Assembly (NCBI RefSeq): GCF_016545825.1 | Contig: NC_052622.1 | Span: 3,167,001-3,231,000 of the forward strand | Length of the DNA stretch: 64,000 nucleotides | DNA from: Eucalyptus grandis | Lineage: Eukaryota; Streptophyta; Magnoliopsida; Myrtales; Myrtaceae | Direction: 5' to 3' | In this document: positions 12,833 to 24,024 of the stretch, one piece after another | Numbering within the stretch: the first letter of the stretch is position 1 | Layout: every line of letters starts with the position of its first letter | The notes under the pieces: model-generated | The model's input: only the letters and a program-made list of their open reading frames with translations | The model's database searches: none | What the model was told of the DNA's origin: nothing | Program-made: the position numbers and the translations under genes

Positions 12833-14719
12833 TAAATTGACATGTGCTCTTCGTTTAATAATCACCAAGATATTATATTTTTATATAATCACATTATCAT
12901 TAGGTATGAGAGTTTCCAAGAAAACACCCATGGAGTCTACTTTGTAACAATGTCACCGCAACAGTCCTGTTGCTTTGGCTTCTCCGTCTCCGTCTGAGTC
13001 CGCAACTTCAGTTGTTGTTTGGAGACTCTTATGTTGCCCGTTTCAGAGAACAAACCACCGGTACACTCACCGTCATTAGAGGAGCCAGATTCTGAGATTT
13101 TGTCGCCAAAGGATGCCGAACACCTCCACCTGCGCTGCTACGTGTCAGACCTGCCGAGCTTGCCGCTTTTATGTGTTGATTTGGACATGTTCCACCACCT
13201 GTTTCAAAATATGAACGCTACCGCCGGACTCGCCGCCGCCAACGAAGGTAGCTCGTATGATTTCGTTGCCAACCACTCTGTCCAGGAGATCCATGCGCCA
13301 TCTGTTCTCCATGCGCCAAACGCGCCGATCATGTGCTGGCATTATCAATGACGTCACCTCTACCGCATTAGCTCCGACCGTTGACCGTGATCGTTGACCG
13401 GTTCAACGTGCTTTTGGCCAGTTGGTAGTTCTTTCCGACCATTTTTAAGGCATTTTGTCATGCTGAATTCTTTCTTATTTTCTCCATATATGTTCTTGAG
13501 GTACCGGTTTATTCACATTTCTTATCCAGTCTGCTGAGTTTAGGCCAGTAAAGTGCATTTAATGGATAAATTTTATAAGTACCGGCAACGATGTGGCCAT
13601 ATGGCACTCAATTACTATCAACTACGATCTAAGCAATTTATCGAGTAGAACAATAACCTCAGCATCAAGGTTTACATAAATGTCCTTTTGCCATTGTTGC
13701 TACCATAAAGGCTTCTCTTGATGGATTATCTCTCATTCTCTCATCACATTTGGTCTCTTAAGCTTGCCTACTACAATCACACGACTTCAAATTCCAAATG
13801 GTTTTAGTCAAAATCATTCATTTCACAGTCCCCTATTATTTACATAGCTGATAATTTCCAAATGAGAGTCAGCCATACAGGAAACAATTCTACGTCCACA
13901 TTAGCCTTACTTAATACCTTTATGATTCTCAAACTATCCTTCAATTTGATTTCATTAGTACAATTGTGTAAACATTGTTTCGATGTTCATTTCTCTTCAC
14001 ATAGTTGTCACATGTAGAATCCACATGCTGGATAGACCATTGGGGATTGGCCGGAGAGTGGAACACCTATTTTAATAAGCTTTTGTTGATACAACATTAG
14101 AGTTACTATTGTTGGGCTAGCCGCTAAAAGACATGAGAGTGCATCATTTTAGCAAAATAGTAATTCGTTGCAACAACCAAAGTATTATTCAAATAGCACA
14201 TGATGACTTTTTGCACAAACACGCCAAGCATATTAAAATAGACTATCATTTTATTCCAAATCATGTTTATCGTGGCACTTTCCGACTTGTCTTTACTTCA
14301 CCCGTTGAACGAACTGCTAATCTCTTCACCAAGACACATCACCTAGGCATTTGTGACTCTTCTCTAAACTCAAATTAACATCTTTCAAATTACCTTGAGC
14401 TTGAGAAGAGATCTCAAAGATATTTCAAGAGATTCTATATATTTTCGTTGATTGGCCCCGATTAATTGTATTTTAAATTTTTGCTGTTTTAAATAGTCAT
14501 AATGTAAAACTTATAAATAGGCACATGTACTCCATGTTTGATAATGAAGTGAATATTACAGTTTCTTTTTGTCAGCACAATTCTCAACTTTCCCATACCA
14601 AATGCAATACTCCCATCTTACCATGTAATTAGTATCAAAATAAGCATGAGAGTGATCTTAAAAAAACATACAACCACGCTGCCCTGAATCCAACTCTTAA
14701 ATGGAAGACAAGAAAAGTG

Positions 14720-15223
14720 TCAAAGAAGTCTTAAATCTAACATTTGTGTCAATTTAATTTTGAATTTTTAAAGGTATTAATTTAGTCCAAAACCTCTTGA
14801 TCTAGTGTCATTTCAGTTCTTCCAACTAATTTTAATTGGATATTACTAACATAGATGCCGGTCAATTTATATGGCATGACTTATATTGACATAGACAATT
14901 TTTAATAATATTTTTATTTTTATTTTTGAATTTTTTTCCTTTTTTTTTTTTTTCCTTGGTTGCCTTCTTCCTCTAGCTGGCAAAGGCAAGGGGCCTCACA
15001 CTAGGTCAGCGAGGTCGAGGCCTTCGACTTGGCGGCCTCCAACAAGGGCTGGATCTAAGAAGGCCAAGCCTTGCTAGCCTACCGCAAGCAAAATCTAGAA
15101 AAAATTAGTCAAATGATTGAATTGACATCAAATCAAAAAGTTTATGATTAAATTGGCATCGTTGAAAGACTTAAGATTAAATTAGCACCAATGCAATAAG
15201 TTTTAGATTTTTGTAGACACCAA
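14720..15223. mobile_element. Degraded long-TIR element with GC-rich core
   Basis: The left arm (about 14725-14850) and right arm (about 15105-15215) are imperfect inverted repeats built of short repeated phrases such as TCTAAAACTTATTGCA-like words. Between them, 14960-15085, is a short GC-rich core (GCGAGGTCGAGGCC). Its right end was later hit by a LINE. Termini are too decayed to assign a superfamily. Confidence 0.45.
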
Positions 15224-15238
15224 TGTAAGTGTGCTTAT

Positions 15239-15664
15239 GCTTTCGGGTAAGGACTTTCATAATTGTATTGGCCGGTTCTCTTTTGGCGCTCTTTGCCACA
15301 TTGTGTGGAAAAAAAAGGAATGATATGCTCTTCAGGGGGGTCCAGAGCTCTACATCCGGCATGAAGGAGCATCTTATGAAGGTAGTCCAAGACAAGGCTT
15401 GCACCTTCAAGAATGTAGAAGATTCTCCAAAGAATATGAGATTGCAACGATCCTGGGAGTTAGACCCTTCTATTTTTGTCTAGGGTTGGTGCTGAGGGCA
15501 TTGCGTCTAGTCGTTGTTGATTTACTCCGCTTGTTATTTGTACGGCTTCCTTCCACTCTTTTGAGCCTGTTCATTAGAGTGTAAGTTTTTGAAGCTGGTT
15601 TTTTGTACTTTTTGACCTCCCCTTATAATATTTTACTTACCTTTTCACCCCAAAAAAAAAAAAT
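15239..15664 (+). mobile_element. 5'-truncated LINE insertion with poly-A tail
   Basis: A 15-bp target duplication, TGTAAGTGTGCTTAT, flanks the insert (15224-15238 and 15665-15679). The insert ends in a run of A (about 15651-15663), as LINEs do. Its 5' part encodes the tail of a LINE reverse transcriptase/RNase H-like protein (FGALCHIVW, then KKRNDMLFRGV), broken by a one-base slip in an A8 run near 15306-15313, and stops near 15483. The rest is 3' untranslated sequence. Only the last ~430 bp were integrated. Confidence 0.8.
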
Positions 15665-15679
15665 TGTAAGTGTGCTTAT

Positions 15680-16105
15680 TTTTTGGACATGTCTTTTGCT
15701 ATATTGCGATTCACCATGAGCGGCAATAGTCAACATCAATATTACCTAAGGACGGAATAAAGACATATTTCTCACGCTTCTTAGTCGCGCTGTTTATATA
15801 ACTGTCACATTTTTAAGGCAAAAATGTTCCATGCTTTTTACCGTACATTAATTGCCAGCTCTCTTGCAGAAAGATCAACAGTGCGTAATGGAAAAATGAA
15901 GACCGAACTCGATGGTCAATAAACTCTCGATCCTATTCAATCTCCTCGTATGAAATTACACGAAACGTTCGTCTCAAAAATGCTTTTTTTTTTCTCTTTT
16001 TTTCATAATCATTTACCACAATTCTCCATCTTTTTTTACACCCACAAAATTCTAAAATCACAGAAACGGGGACAAAATTCTAAAATCACAGAAACGGGGT
16101 CGCGG
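15680..16105. other. 3' flank of the carotene hydroxylase gene
   Basis: AT-rich sequence. A short phrase containing CACAGAAACGGGG is repeated in tandem at about 16050-16100, just after the stop codon of the minus-strand gene. Nothing else is recognisable. Confidence 0.5.
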
Positions 16106-17950
16106 CTATGACTGCGAGTCCTTGTATGATTTGGTTCTCCTGCTGATCTCCTTCTCCAGCTCTTCAAGCCCTCCAACTTCCTCAAGTTCCTGCATGTTTG
16201 AATTCACTCCATCACCAAAAAAACTCAATACATAATCGGTCAACGGAATCAATAATGGGTCGGTCAAACAAAAAAAAAACCAATAATTGCCACGCGAACA
16301 AAAAAATACATGGAGACAGGGGCCCACCTTAGGCCCGAGGAACAGCCCATATGGGACTCCATTGAATTTGTCCGAGTGGTGGAGCTGGAAGACATCAGAA
16401 AAAACACGATGCTCAGAACGAGATCTCCGCCGTCGGATCACTCGAGGAAAAACGATAAACAAATCCCTAAAAACGGCTACGTGGAGCGCTCCGATTGGCG
16501 GAGCGCTGATATCCCACATGGTGTCTTACCGTGTGGGCTGCAGCGACCCTCCGGAAGTAGGGCACGTCGGCGATGGGGCCCACGGGGAATCTCCTGTGGA
16601 CGAGACCATCGTGGACGAACATGTATGCCATCCCGAACACCGTGATCCCGAGGCCCTGATTTTCGGTCGATCCAAGTCAGCGGGTTCAGGACACGTCAGT
16701 GAGAAAAGCAGACGCGGTCGGCAGAAGAAAGCATTAAAAAAATCGCAGCTGACGACAGCGACAGTTGATTAAGCAATAATTAAACCCAGGAAGGAGGGAT
16801 CAGAGGAGTGAGATTCCGGGACTTACGGCGCCGAAGCAGAGACCGGGGACGAGGCCCTTGTGGAAGAAGCCGTAGGAGAGGAGGGCGATGGCAGGGACGG
16901 CGTTGATGATGGCGAAAACGTCGTTGAGCTCGAACGGCCCGTCTCTCGGCCGATGGTGCGACTGCATTCAAATCGAATCACACCATCGAAACAAGGATCA
17001 GTTTCTTTCGGACAAGGAGAGAGAGAGACAGAGACGGAGCATATTCAGAAGAATTTCTCTATTTTGAAGTCTTCGAGTTTGATTGAAATTTATGAGGACA
17101 GACCTCGTGCATGTGCCAGAGAGAAGCATGCCAGAGAGCTCTGTGAGCCCATCTTGCCCAGAACTCCATGCCCACCTGAAAGTCAGAATGCGAGAAGCTC
17201 AATTCTCGATTTCCAGCGCTGAAAACGTATAAATCGAGAATCCCAACTTCTTCTTCTTTTGATTTCATCTTCATGGTTTATGAACCCAGAAGCAAAATTT
17301 CAATTCTTGTTTTCCAAAATTGAAGATGAAACTTACAGCAGCGCCCACGGAGAGAAAGAATGTACCGAACATCTCAGACATAGGCACCTGTCCTCCCTGC
17401 GAAATTTAAAGCGGGAAGAAAAGGCCATGCTTTTGCATTAGAATTGATTTCTCTGGAAAGGAAAAAAGGACCAGATTCGGGTTATTACCTCCATTTGCCA
17501 CGCGAATCTGTAGTAAACGGCCATGACGGCCATGGACGTAATCCCGAAGCTGGACATCACGGCGGCGACGAGGTAAGTGAACCGCTCGGACCTCTTCCGC
17601 GCCAGCCTCTCGGTGGCGCGCGAGGCCGAGATCTGGTCGGGCCGCCCGGCGGCGGCGGCGGCGGCGGAGTCGCCGGGGCCGTCTTCTGGCGAGGCGGTTT
17701 CGGTTTCGGTTTCGGTTTCCACGGGGGAGGGGCCCTGCTTCAGGTCCTCCAGAACGAAGCATACCGTGAGCAGCGTCTTCCTTCTGGGAGCATGGAAGCC
17801 CGTGCAGTTCCTGGAGAGAGAGGGGGCGAAGGGACGGGAAGAGAGAGAGAAGCAGGTGGGCTGCGGGACGAGGAGGGCGGAGCTCCGGATGAATTTGATG
17901 GGCTTGGGGAACGCGGCGGCGGCGGCGGCGGCGGACAGGCCTGCCGCCAT
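16106..17950 (-). CDS. BCH: Beta-carotene 3-hydroxylase (non-haem di-iron), 7 exons
   Basis: Hydroxylates the beta-rings of carotenes to make zeaxanthin in plastids. Exons, in coding order: 17489-17950, 17337-17396, 17104-17175, 16827-16961, 16530-16655, 16328-16384, 16106-16189; all borders are GT-AG and in phase, giving 331 aa. The four di-iron His motifs are complete: H185-H190 (HRALWH), H197/H200/H201 (HESHH), H258-H263 (HDGLVH) and H284/H287/H288 (HTLHH). Hydrophobic spans at about 135-155, 160-180 and 212-255 fit the four-helix membrane enzyme. The first ~100 residues are an Ala/Ser-rich plastid transit peptide with Ala runs and an ETETETET repeat. I start at MAAGLS; an upstream in-frame ATG at 18088 would add 46 residues but does not look like a family N-terminus. 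The fourth motif reads HTLHH, where I recall HQLHH as usual. Confidence 0.95.
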
Positions 17951-19384
17951 GGGAGGAGCCAGCACTCCGATCTTTGTGTGCGTTGAACTTAGACGGAGAG
18001 AGAGAGAGAAGGGGGGGGAGTACCAGTGGTGGACTCGACTCGGGAAGAGAGTGGGAATTGGAGTCGCCCTTAAATGCACCGAGACCACAATTCTTCCTGA
18101 GCAAACACCTTTTTGTATTTAAAAAATAATGCTTTCTGGACTATGAAGACATGGGACGGTAGACAAATGCCCCTCTCTCTATGTCCTGAATTACCGAAAT
18201 GCCACCAATAGCGGGGTCTATTGGCCATTTTCTTTCGTTAGTAAAAACGATGACTACCACACATGCGACATGTGTTTGCATGCTTATATAAGAAAAAATA
18301 ACATTCTCTCTCTTTCATTTTATTCATTGATTTCCATTCCTCTCATGACATCAAATTGTTAATTTATCAACGTGCACATTCCTAATGATTGGATAATTTA
18401 ATCGTACAAATACGAAAAGAGGGGTAAAACATTTGCCTTTCCAAAAATAAAGATTAGGGCATCAAAATGACAAAATCGCAGGAGATGGAGAGAAATCGAC
18501 GGATCAGAGGGAAAAAAGACAAAGGAGGAGAAGAAGGGGCTGGCAGGTTCGTGAATTCGGTACGAAGACGAGGGGCAAGTGGGCGTCGGGGGTCCGATTA
18601 TGTGGACGGAGACAACGACACATGTCAGGCTCGGAGAGGAGAACGTGAGGCTGATCGGCAGCCCGAGGATTTCGTGTGGGATCGCGTTGTCCCTTTCGGA
18701 TCCCTTCATTCCCATTCGTTAAAAAACAAGAACAAAAGCTATTTTTCTCCCTTTTCTATTTTATTTTAGATAAATCTTACTCTATTTCTGTAACAACTCT
18801 TACTTTCAGATTTTCACCTTACTTTTTCACAAACCATAATAATTGAAATTCACATTTGAAATTAAGTCATTTTCAACTCATTTTTTTTCTAAAGAGAAGT
18901 GGTTGGAGCCCCCCCTTTCCTAAGGAAAAATCTCAGTGGCTTATTTTTTCCAATTTGAAGTATCCAAATTTTGCTCGCTCCTGAATGCGGACACGTATCC
19001 CCACCCAACATCTCTAAGTGACCTTTTTGGCCGGGTCGGTGGTGTTGCCTACGCGGACGGGAGCGCCCCTTTTTGTGCTCGTTTTGGGCTCCACGACCAT
19101 CTACTTTTTCAGCGTCCCTATCGATGCTCACAAACTAGGAGAGGAGTGGAGTGGGGTCGTTTCTCTGTCCTGGTCATCCCATCCAAGTCAAAACGACCCC
19201 GCGCTTTGGCCCAAGAAAGCTCGGCCCGCCCTACACCGGAGGACAATCGTTACGGCTCAAATTGTTTTGTCAACGAGTCTCACTCGATGTCTTGACTCTT
19301 TGAATGAGTTAATTAACAAAACGAGTCGGACCTACCGTATGGAATACCGACATGATTCTTCACTTTTCGATTTTGCTTGATTTA
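17951..19384. other. Upstream region of BCH and spacer before HSP90
   Basis: Just upstream of the BCH start on the minus strand is a pyrimidine-rich leader (complement of the GAGAGAGA tract at 17995-18012). The remainder contains short frames only (for example 18467-18769 and 18936-19295) without domains; I see no further gene. Confidence 0.45.
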
Positions 19385-19735
19385 GTGATGAATTTTTTGA
19401 TAATTTGCCAATTTGATCCTCTTGATTGATTTTGGCCAACAATTGGTGTCTTGTATAATATAGTTAGCATTAACATGAATAATTTCTCTAATTTTTTATT
19501 TTTTATTTTTTTTTTCTTCTTTTTTTTCCTCCTTAGTGAGAGTTGACCTTGCCTATCTCAGGCGAGGTTGCCCTTACCAACTCTCACTTGTGGCCAATTG
19601 GTGAAGAAAGAAGGAACAGAAAAGAAAAAAAAAGAATGGGAAAAATTTGAAAAAAATTATTATAAAATCAGAAAAGTATAAAAAAAAAAAAATCATCAAC
19701 GTCAAATATCGACAGTATAGAACGGCTAGCATCTT
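19385..19735. repeat. Decayed long-TIR element remnant with GC-richer core
   Basis: Same architecture as the long-TIR elements elsewhere in the window: AT-rich arms around a short core containing GGCGAGGTTGCC (about 19535-19605). Ends are not definable. It lies 200-500 bp upstream of the HSP90 heat-shock elements. Confidence 0.35.
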
Positions 19736-19934
19736 TGTATGGTTCTACTCTTTCATCCGTTCTTTAATTGGGCCTCTGGAATCTGTCGGGCTAATCGGCC
19801 CATAATCCCACACGCTTCCGAGCAGGGCCGGGCCGGGTCACCCAAAATATCGCGGGAAAAAAGATTTCGATTCGCGTGGCTGGGGGTTGGGGTGGGGTCC
19901 CCCCGACAGAGGAAGATCCGCGCGCGCATGGAGA

Positions 19935-19947
19935 GAACATTCGAGAC
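19935..19947 (+). promoter_or_regulatory. Heat-shock element, distal
   Basis: GAAcaTTCgaGAC fits the alternating GAA/TTC pattern bound by heat-shock factors, with one mismatch in the third unit. It lies about 150 bp upstream of the HSP90 TATA box. Confidence 0.65.
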
Positions 19948-19963
19948 TGGCGTCAGTTGGGGC

Positions 19964-19976
19964 GAACGTTCTCGAA
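19964..19976 (+). promoter_or_regulatory. Perfect heat-shock element
   Basis: GAAcgTTCtcGAA is an exact three-unit heat-shock element (nGAAnnTTCnnGAAn). It lies about 120 bp upstream of the TATA box of the HSP90 gene and suggests direct heat-shock-factor control. Confidence 0.85.
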
Positions 19977-20068
19977 TTCAAAAAGCCGGAAAGCCCGACC
20001 TCCTCAACGGACAAAAGAGGAAGGACGACGGCGATCCCCTCCGACGTCGTTTCCACGGCCCGCGGAGG

Positions 20069-20081
20069 GAAGAATCCAGAA
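20069..20081 (+). promoter_or_regulatory. Proximal heat-shock element, imperfect
   Basis: GAAgaATCcaGAA has the right spacing with one mismatch in the central unit. It sits immediately upstream of the TATA box. Confidence 0.5.
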
Positions 20082-20094
20082 CCACGTCGGATTC

Positions 20095-20100
20095 TATAAA
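20095..20100 (+). promoter_or_regulatory. TATA box of HSP90
   Basis: TATAAA lies 125 bp before the HSP90 start codon and just downstream of three heat-shock elements. Transcription would start near 20125-20135, leaving a leader of about 90-100 bases. Confidence 0.75.
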
Positions 20101-20224
20101 TGCCTCTCGGCGTCGCCCTCCGCAGTCGCATAGGCAAGGCGATCGATAGCAATTCTCAACTCGCTCCGAGTCGACTCTCCCTGCATTCTCTCTGTGTCGT
20201 GCTTGAGTCGCGTGCGTCGGCGAA

Positions 20225-22812
20225 ATGGCGGAAGCGGAGACGTTCGCGTTCCAGGCGGAGATAAACCAGCTCCTGAGCCTGATCATCAACACCTTCTACA
20301 GCAACAAGGAGATCTTCCTCCGCGAGCTCATCAGCAACTCCTCCGATGTACGTCTCCTCCACCTCGCTTTGAAGTACTAGCTTGCTTGCGTTGTTCAATG
20401 TCTGTCTTTGTTTGTTAGGTGTAGTAGATTTGTGTTTGCTTGAATTAGATGTTCGATGCCTGGTGAAGACTTTAAGAGCGTCATTGTTGAGAAATAATCG
20501 TGATCGAAATGCGATATTGTGATGCCGAAGGTGATGTATTGATTCTGATCTGTGATCGGTTTGTGTGTGCTTCAGGCGTTGGATAAGATTAGATACGAGA
20601 GCCTCACGGACAAGAGCAAGCTCGATGCGCAGCCCGAGCTGTTCATTAGGCTGGTGCCGGACAAGGCCAACAAGACCCTGGCGATCATTGACAGCGGCGT
20701 TGGCATGACTAAAGCAGGTAATGTAATTGGCTGACAGAGATTGATCGATTTTCTTGCTCGCGTCTTTTGGCTATGGCTATGTTCCTACGCGACAGCGGTA
20801 ACTGTTACGCTGAGTTCATTTTAGTTCTGAGACTGTTGGTAGATATTAACGTCTGAGACGAACTGGACAGATCTTGTGAACAACTTGGGTACGATTGCGA
20901 GGTCGGGAACCAAAGAATTCATGGAGGCATTGCAGGCTGGAGCTGATGTGAGCATGATCGGTCAATTTGGTGTTGGTTTCTACTCTGCCTACTTGGTGGC
21001 TGAGAAAGTCATTGTGACTACTAAGCACAATGATGATGAGCAGTACATCTGGGAGTCCCAGGCCGGTGGTTCCTTCACCGTCACAAGAGATGTGAGTGGG
21101 GAGCAACTCGGCAGAGGGACCAAGATCACCCTCTTCCTTAAGGAGGACCAGGTGAGTTCATTTGCGATTGCTTTTATGAAATGGTAGAGAAAATTTGCCA
21201 TGGTTTTGGATGATACATGGTGCTAACAGCGTGGCGTCTCTGTTTTCCTCAGCTGGAGTACCTGGAAGAAAGAAGGATTAAGGACCTTGTGAAGAAGCAC
21301 TCCGAGTTCATTAGCTACCCCATCTATCTAAGGACTGAGAAGACTACTGAAAAAGAGATCAGTGATGATGAGGACGATGAGCCCAAGAAGGAAGAGGAAG
21401 GAGATGTTGAGGAGGTGGATGAGGAGGAGGAAGAAAAGAAGTCCAAGAAGAAGAAGAAGAAGATTAAGGAGGTTTCTCATGAGTGGCAGCTCATCAACAA
21501 ACAGAAACCCATCTGGCTGCGAAAGCCAGATGAGATCACCAAGGAGGAGTATGCTTCCTTCTACAAGAGCTTGACCAATGATTGGGAAGACCATCTTGCC
21601 GTGAAGCACTTCTCTGTCGAGGGGCAGCTTGAATTCAAGGCTATTTTGTTCGTCCCAAAACGTGTTCCGTTCGACCTCTTCGATACTCGCAAGAAGATGA
21701 ACAACATCAAGCTCTATGTTAGGAGGGTTTTCATTATGGACAACTGCGAGGAGCTCATTCCAGAGTATCTTGGATTCGTGAAAGGAGTTGTTGATTCTGA
21801 TGACTTGCCCCTCAACATTTCTCGTGAGATGCTGCAACAGAACAAGATTCTGAAGGTCATCAGGAAAAATCTTGTCAAGAAGTGCATTGAGATGTTCAAT
21901 GAGATTGCAGAGAACAAGGAGGACTACAACAAGTTCTATGAGGCCTTCGCGAAGAACTTGAAATTGGGTATCCATGAAGACAGCCAGAATAGAGCTAAAC
22001 TTGCAGACCTCCTCCGCTACCACTCGACAAAGAGTGGGAACGAAATGACAAGTCTGAAGGATTATGTCTCGAGGATGAAGGAGGGTCAGAAGGATATCTA
22101 CTATATCACTGGTGAAAGCAAGAAGGCTGTAGAGAACTCTCCGTTCTTGGAGCGGCTCAAGAAAAAGGGCTATGAGGTGCTTTTCATGGTGGACGCAATT
22201 GATGAGTATGCTGTAGGACAATTGAAGGAGTACGATGGAAAGAAGTTGGTCTCTGCAACCAAAGAGGGCCTGAAACTCGATGAAGAAAGCGAGGAAGAGA
22301 AGAAGAAAAGGGAGGAGAAAAAGAAGTCCTTTGAGAACCTGTGCAAGACGATGAAGGACATTTTGGGAGACAAAGTTGAAAAAGTGGTGGTATCGGACAG
22401 AATTGTGGACTCTCCCTGCTGTTTGGTGACTGGAGAATATGGATGGTCCGCAAATATGGAAAGGATTATGAAGGCTCAGGCTCTGAGGGACAACAGCATG
22501 AGCTCTTACATGTCAAGCAAGAAGACAATGGAGATCAACCCTGATAATGGCATCATGGAGGAGCTGAGAAAGAGAGCTGAGGCTGATAAGAATGACAAGT
22601 CCGTGAAGGACTTGGTGATGTTGCTGTTTGAAACTGCTCTTTTAACATCCGGGTTCAGTCTCGATGACCCCAACACTTTTGCAGCGAGGATTCACAGGAT
22701 GCTGAAGCTGGGTCTGAGCATTGACGAGGATGAGACTGCTGGTGATGATGTTGACATGCCTGCCTTGGAAGAGGATGGTGCTGAGGAGAGCAAGATGGAG
22801 GAAGTGGACTAA
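20225..22812 (+). CDS. HSP90: Cytosolic heat shock protein 90, 4 exons
   Basis: ATP-dependent chaperone that matures kinases, receptors and immune NLR proteins. Exons 20225-20347, 20576-20717, 20871-21151 and 21253-22812 join in phase to 701 aa. The N-terminal GHKL ATPase shows [16 protein letters not shown] (about residues 27-42), [11 protein letters not shown] (about 81-91) and [12 protein letters not shown] (about 120-131). A highly charged DE/K linker covers about 215-260, followed by the middle domain ([19 protein letters not shown], then the conserved NISREMLQQ segment) and the C-terminal dimer domain. The protein ends in MEEVD, the docking motif for TPR co-chaperones, so this is a cytosolic and not an organellar form. 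Intact, with a heat-inducible promoter architecture. The large antisense frame at 21328-22221 is a shadow. Confidence 0.98.
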
Positions 22813-24024
22813 GCTTCTGTGACATCGAAGTGAACTCTTTTTTGTACTAGTGTCATAGAAAGAAGAGGGTGTGTGATATGTTAATGGATATAATGGTTCT
22901 AAATTGTTACTTCTATTATTGTATCCATAAGGCTTATGATCTGAAAAGAGTCCGATGTTTTGTGCAGTGTTTGGTTTTGAACTTGCTTAAACATTCACTG
23001 CGATAGAATTTCAGGGTAACAACTCCTTAAGGCTTCATTGTTGCGTGAATTGGACTTGGAAATGTAAGAAACTCTCAAAGTTCGGTGCATGCAGAGTCCC
23101 TAAGGGCATGAGCCTGTTCGAACAGTGAGTGCGGAATGATGGACTCAAACATGGTGGAAGAAATACAGAGCACTGTTTTGAGGCGACAGCTTCTTGATCA
23201 ATTATCTACCTACTCGTTCCTTGCATGTGCATGGCATTACCCACGAAAGGGTCTCTCTACTCCACATTGAGTAGGAAGTCACGGTTGTACTATTCTGCAC
23301 GAAAGTCTGCGCAAGGAATGAAAGAAAAGTTTGCATAGTTCTGTCCATTGGCTTTAACCATGTTCGGATTGCCTCATATGTGATTGGCAATCTCTACTGG
23401 TTCTGTATATTCAGGACTGCCATCCCTGAGCGAGCAAAATATAGCATATGGGAAAAGGAAGTCCCGCATTTTGTTATAATACAGCGTTCTTCTAGTTGCT
23501 TTCTGCATACAAGAAAATCGGAGCTTTGCTTGTTTGCTTCACGCGCTGTGTTCCTTCCTTTCCGTGGATCAGCAATACAGGATGTAATTGGGAATCAACT
23601 CATGGGACGCTTGATTTCTTTAGTTTCTCGTATTTTTTTGAACCCTGCAACACAACCAGGAAAGAGGACATGCGTCAATGCCAAATCGTGGATGTATCGA
23701 CTCCGACAGAGAAAAGAAAGATGATGCATGCCATTACTGTATTTGTCTATACTAAGATTGAAACCAGACTAGATAGTGAGTGAACTATGCAATAACTGGT
23801 TCATTTTGGAGCTATAAACAATGCTGCATCTTTATTTTTAGTATAAATCGAAATCTAGCGTTGACGAATTTAACTAACTTAGCAACTAGCAAGATCTTCG
23901 AGATATCTGGCAAAAGCACCAAACCGTTGTTGGAACTGAAAAGATTTAGCAAATTAAGATGTTTGAGACCTACTAATCATCAAATCTTTCGGGTAGTTGA
24001 TGTTTGACATTTACCGGATCATAT
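22813..24024. other. Spacer between convergent HSP90 and CNNM genes
   Basis: Holds the 3' flanks of both genes. Frames at 23380-23783 have no domain, and I do not annotate them. Confidence 0.5.

Larger units (their letters stand above)
10381..14574 (+). mobile_element. Nested, decayed Copia-type LTR retrotransposon copies
   Basis: A 5' LTR (about 10381-10522, TGTTAGAG...TATCA) is followed directly by a Met-tRNA-type primer site (10523-10537, close to TGGTATCAGAGCC). The far end holds an RNase H remnant near 14110-14375 (NNQS, KHIKIDYHFI, ERTANLFTK), a purine tract near 14395-14409 and a related 3' LTR ending TTTTTGTCA at about 14574. The inner region is present twice: 10523-10705 plus 11507-11789 resembles 12900-13360, and 12840-12900 resembles the LTR end again, so at least two copies of one family were fused or inserted in tandem. 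The first is interrupted by a DNA element, and a second DNA element separates the two. Most of gag-pol is missing, so it cannot be autonomous. Confidence 0.7.

Noticed and set aside
14133..14378. 81-codon frame as a gene
   Set aside because: Its text (KHIKIDYHFI, ERTANLFTK) is the RNase H tail of a Copia polyprotein, so it is part of the transposon remnant.
17948..18088. Upstream in-frame ATG as the start of BCH
   Set aside because: The extra 46 residues overlap the pyrimidine-rich leader, and MAAGLS is the better family-like start of a transit peptide.
17406..18122. Large frames on both strands over BCH exon 1, including 232 aa on the minus strand and 181 aa on the plus strand
   Set aside because: They are shadows of GC-rich exon 1; they consist of Arg- or Gly-rich low-complexity text and have no family match.
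19739..20152. Frames upstream of HSP90 (136 and 104 codons)
   Set aside because: They run through the promoter, heat-shock elements and TATA box, so they cannot be a normal coding region.
21328..22221. 297-codon frame antisense to HSP90
   Set aside because: Antisense shadow of the highly charged, codon-biased HSP90 exon; Leu-rich composition is the complement of Lys/Glu codons.
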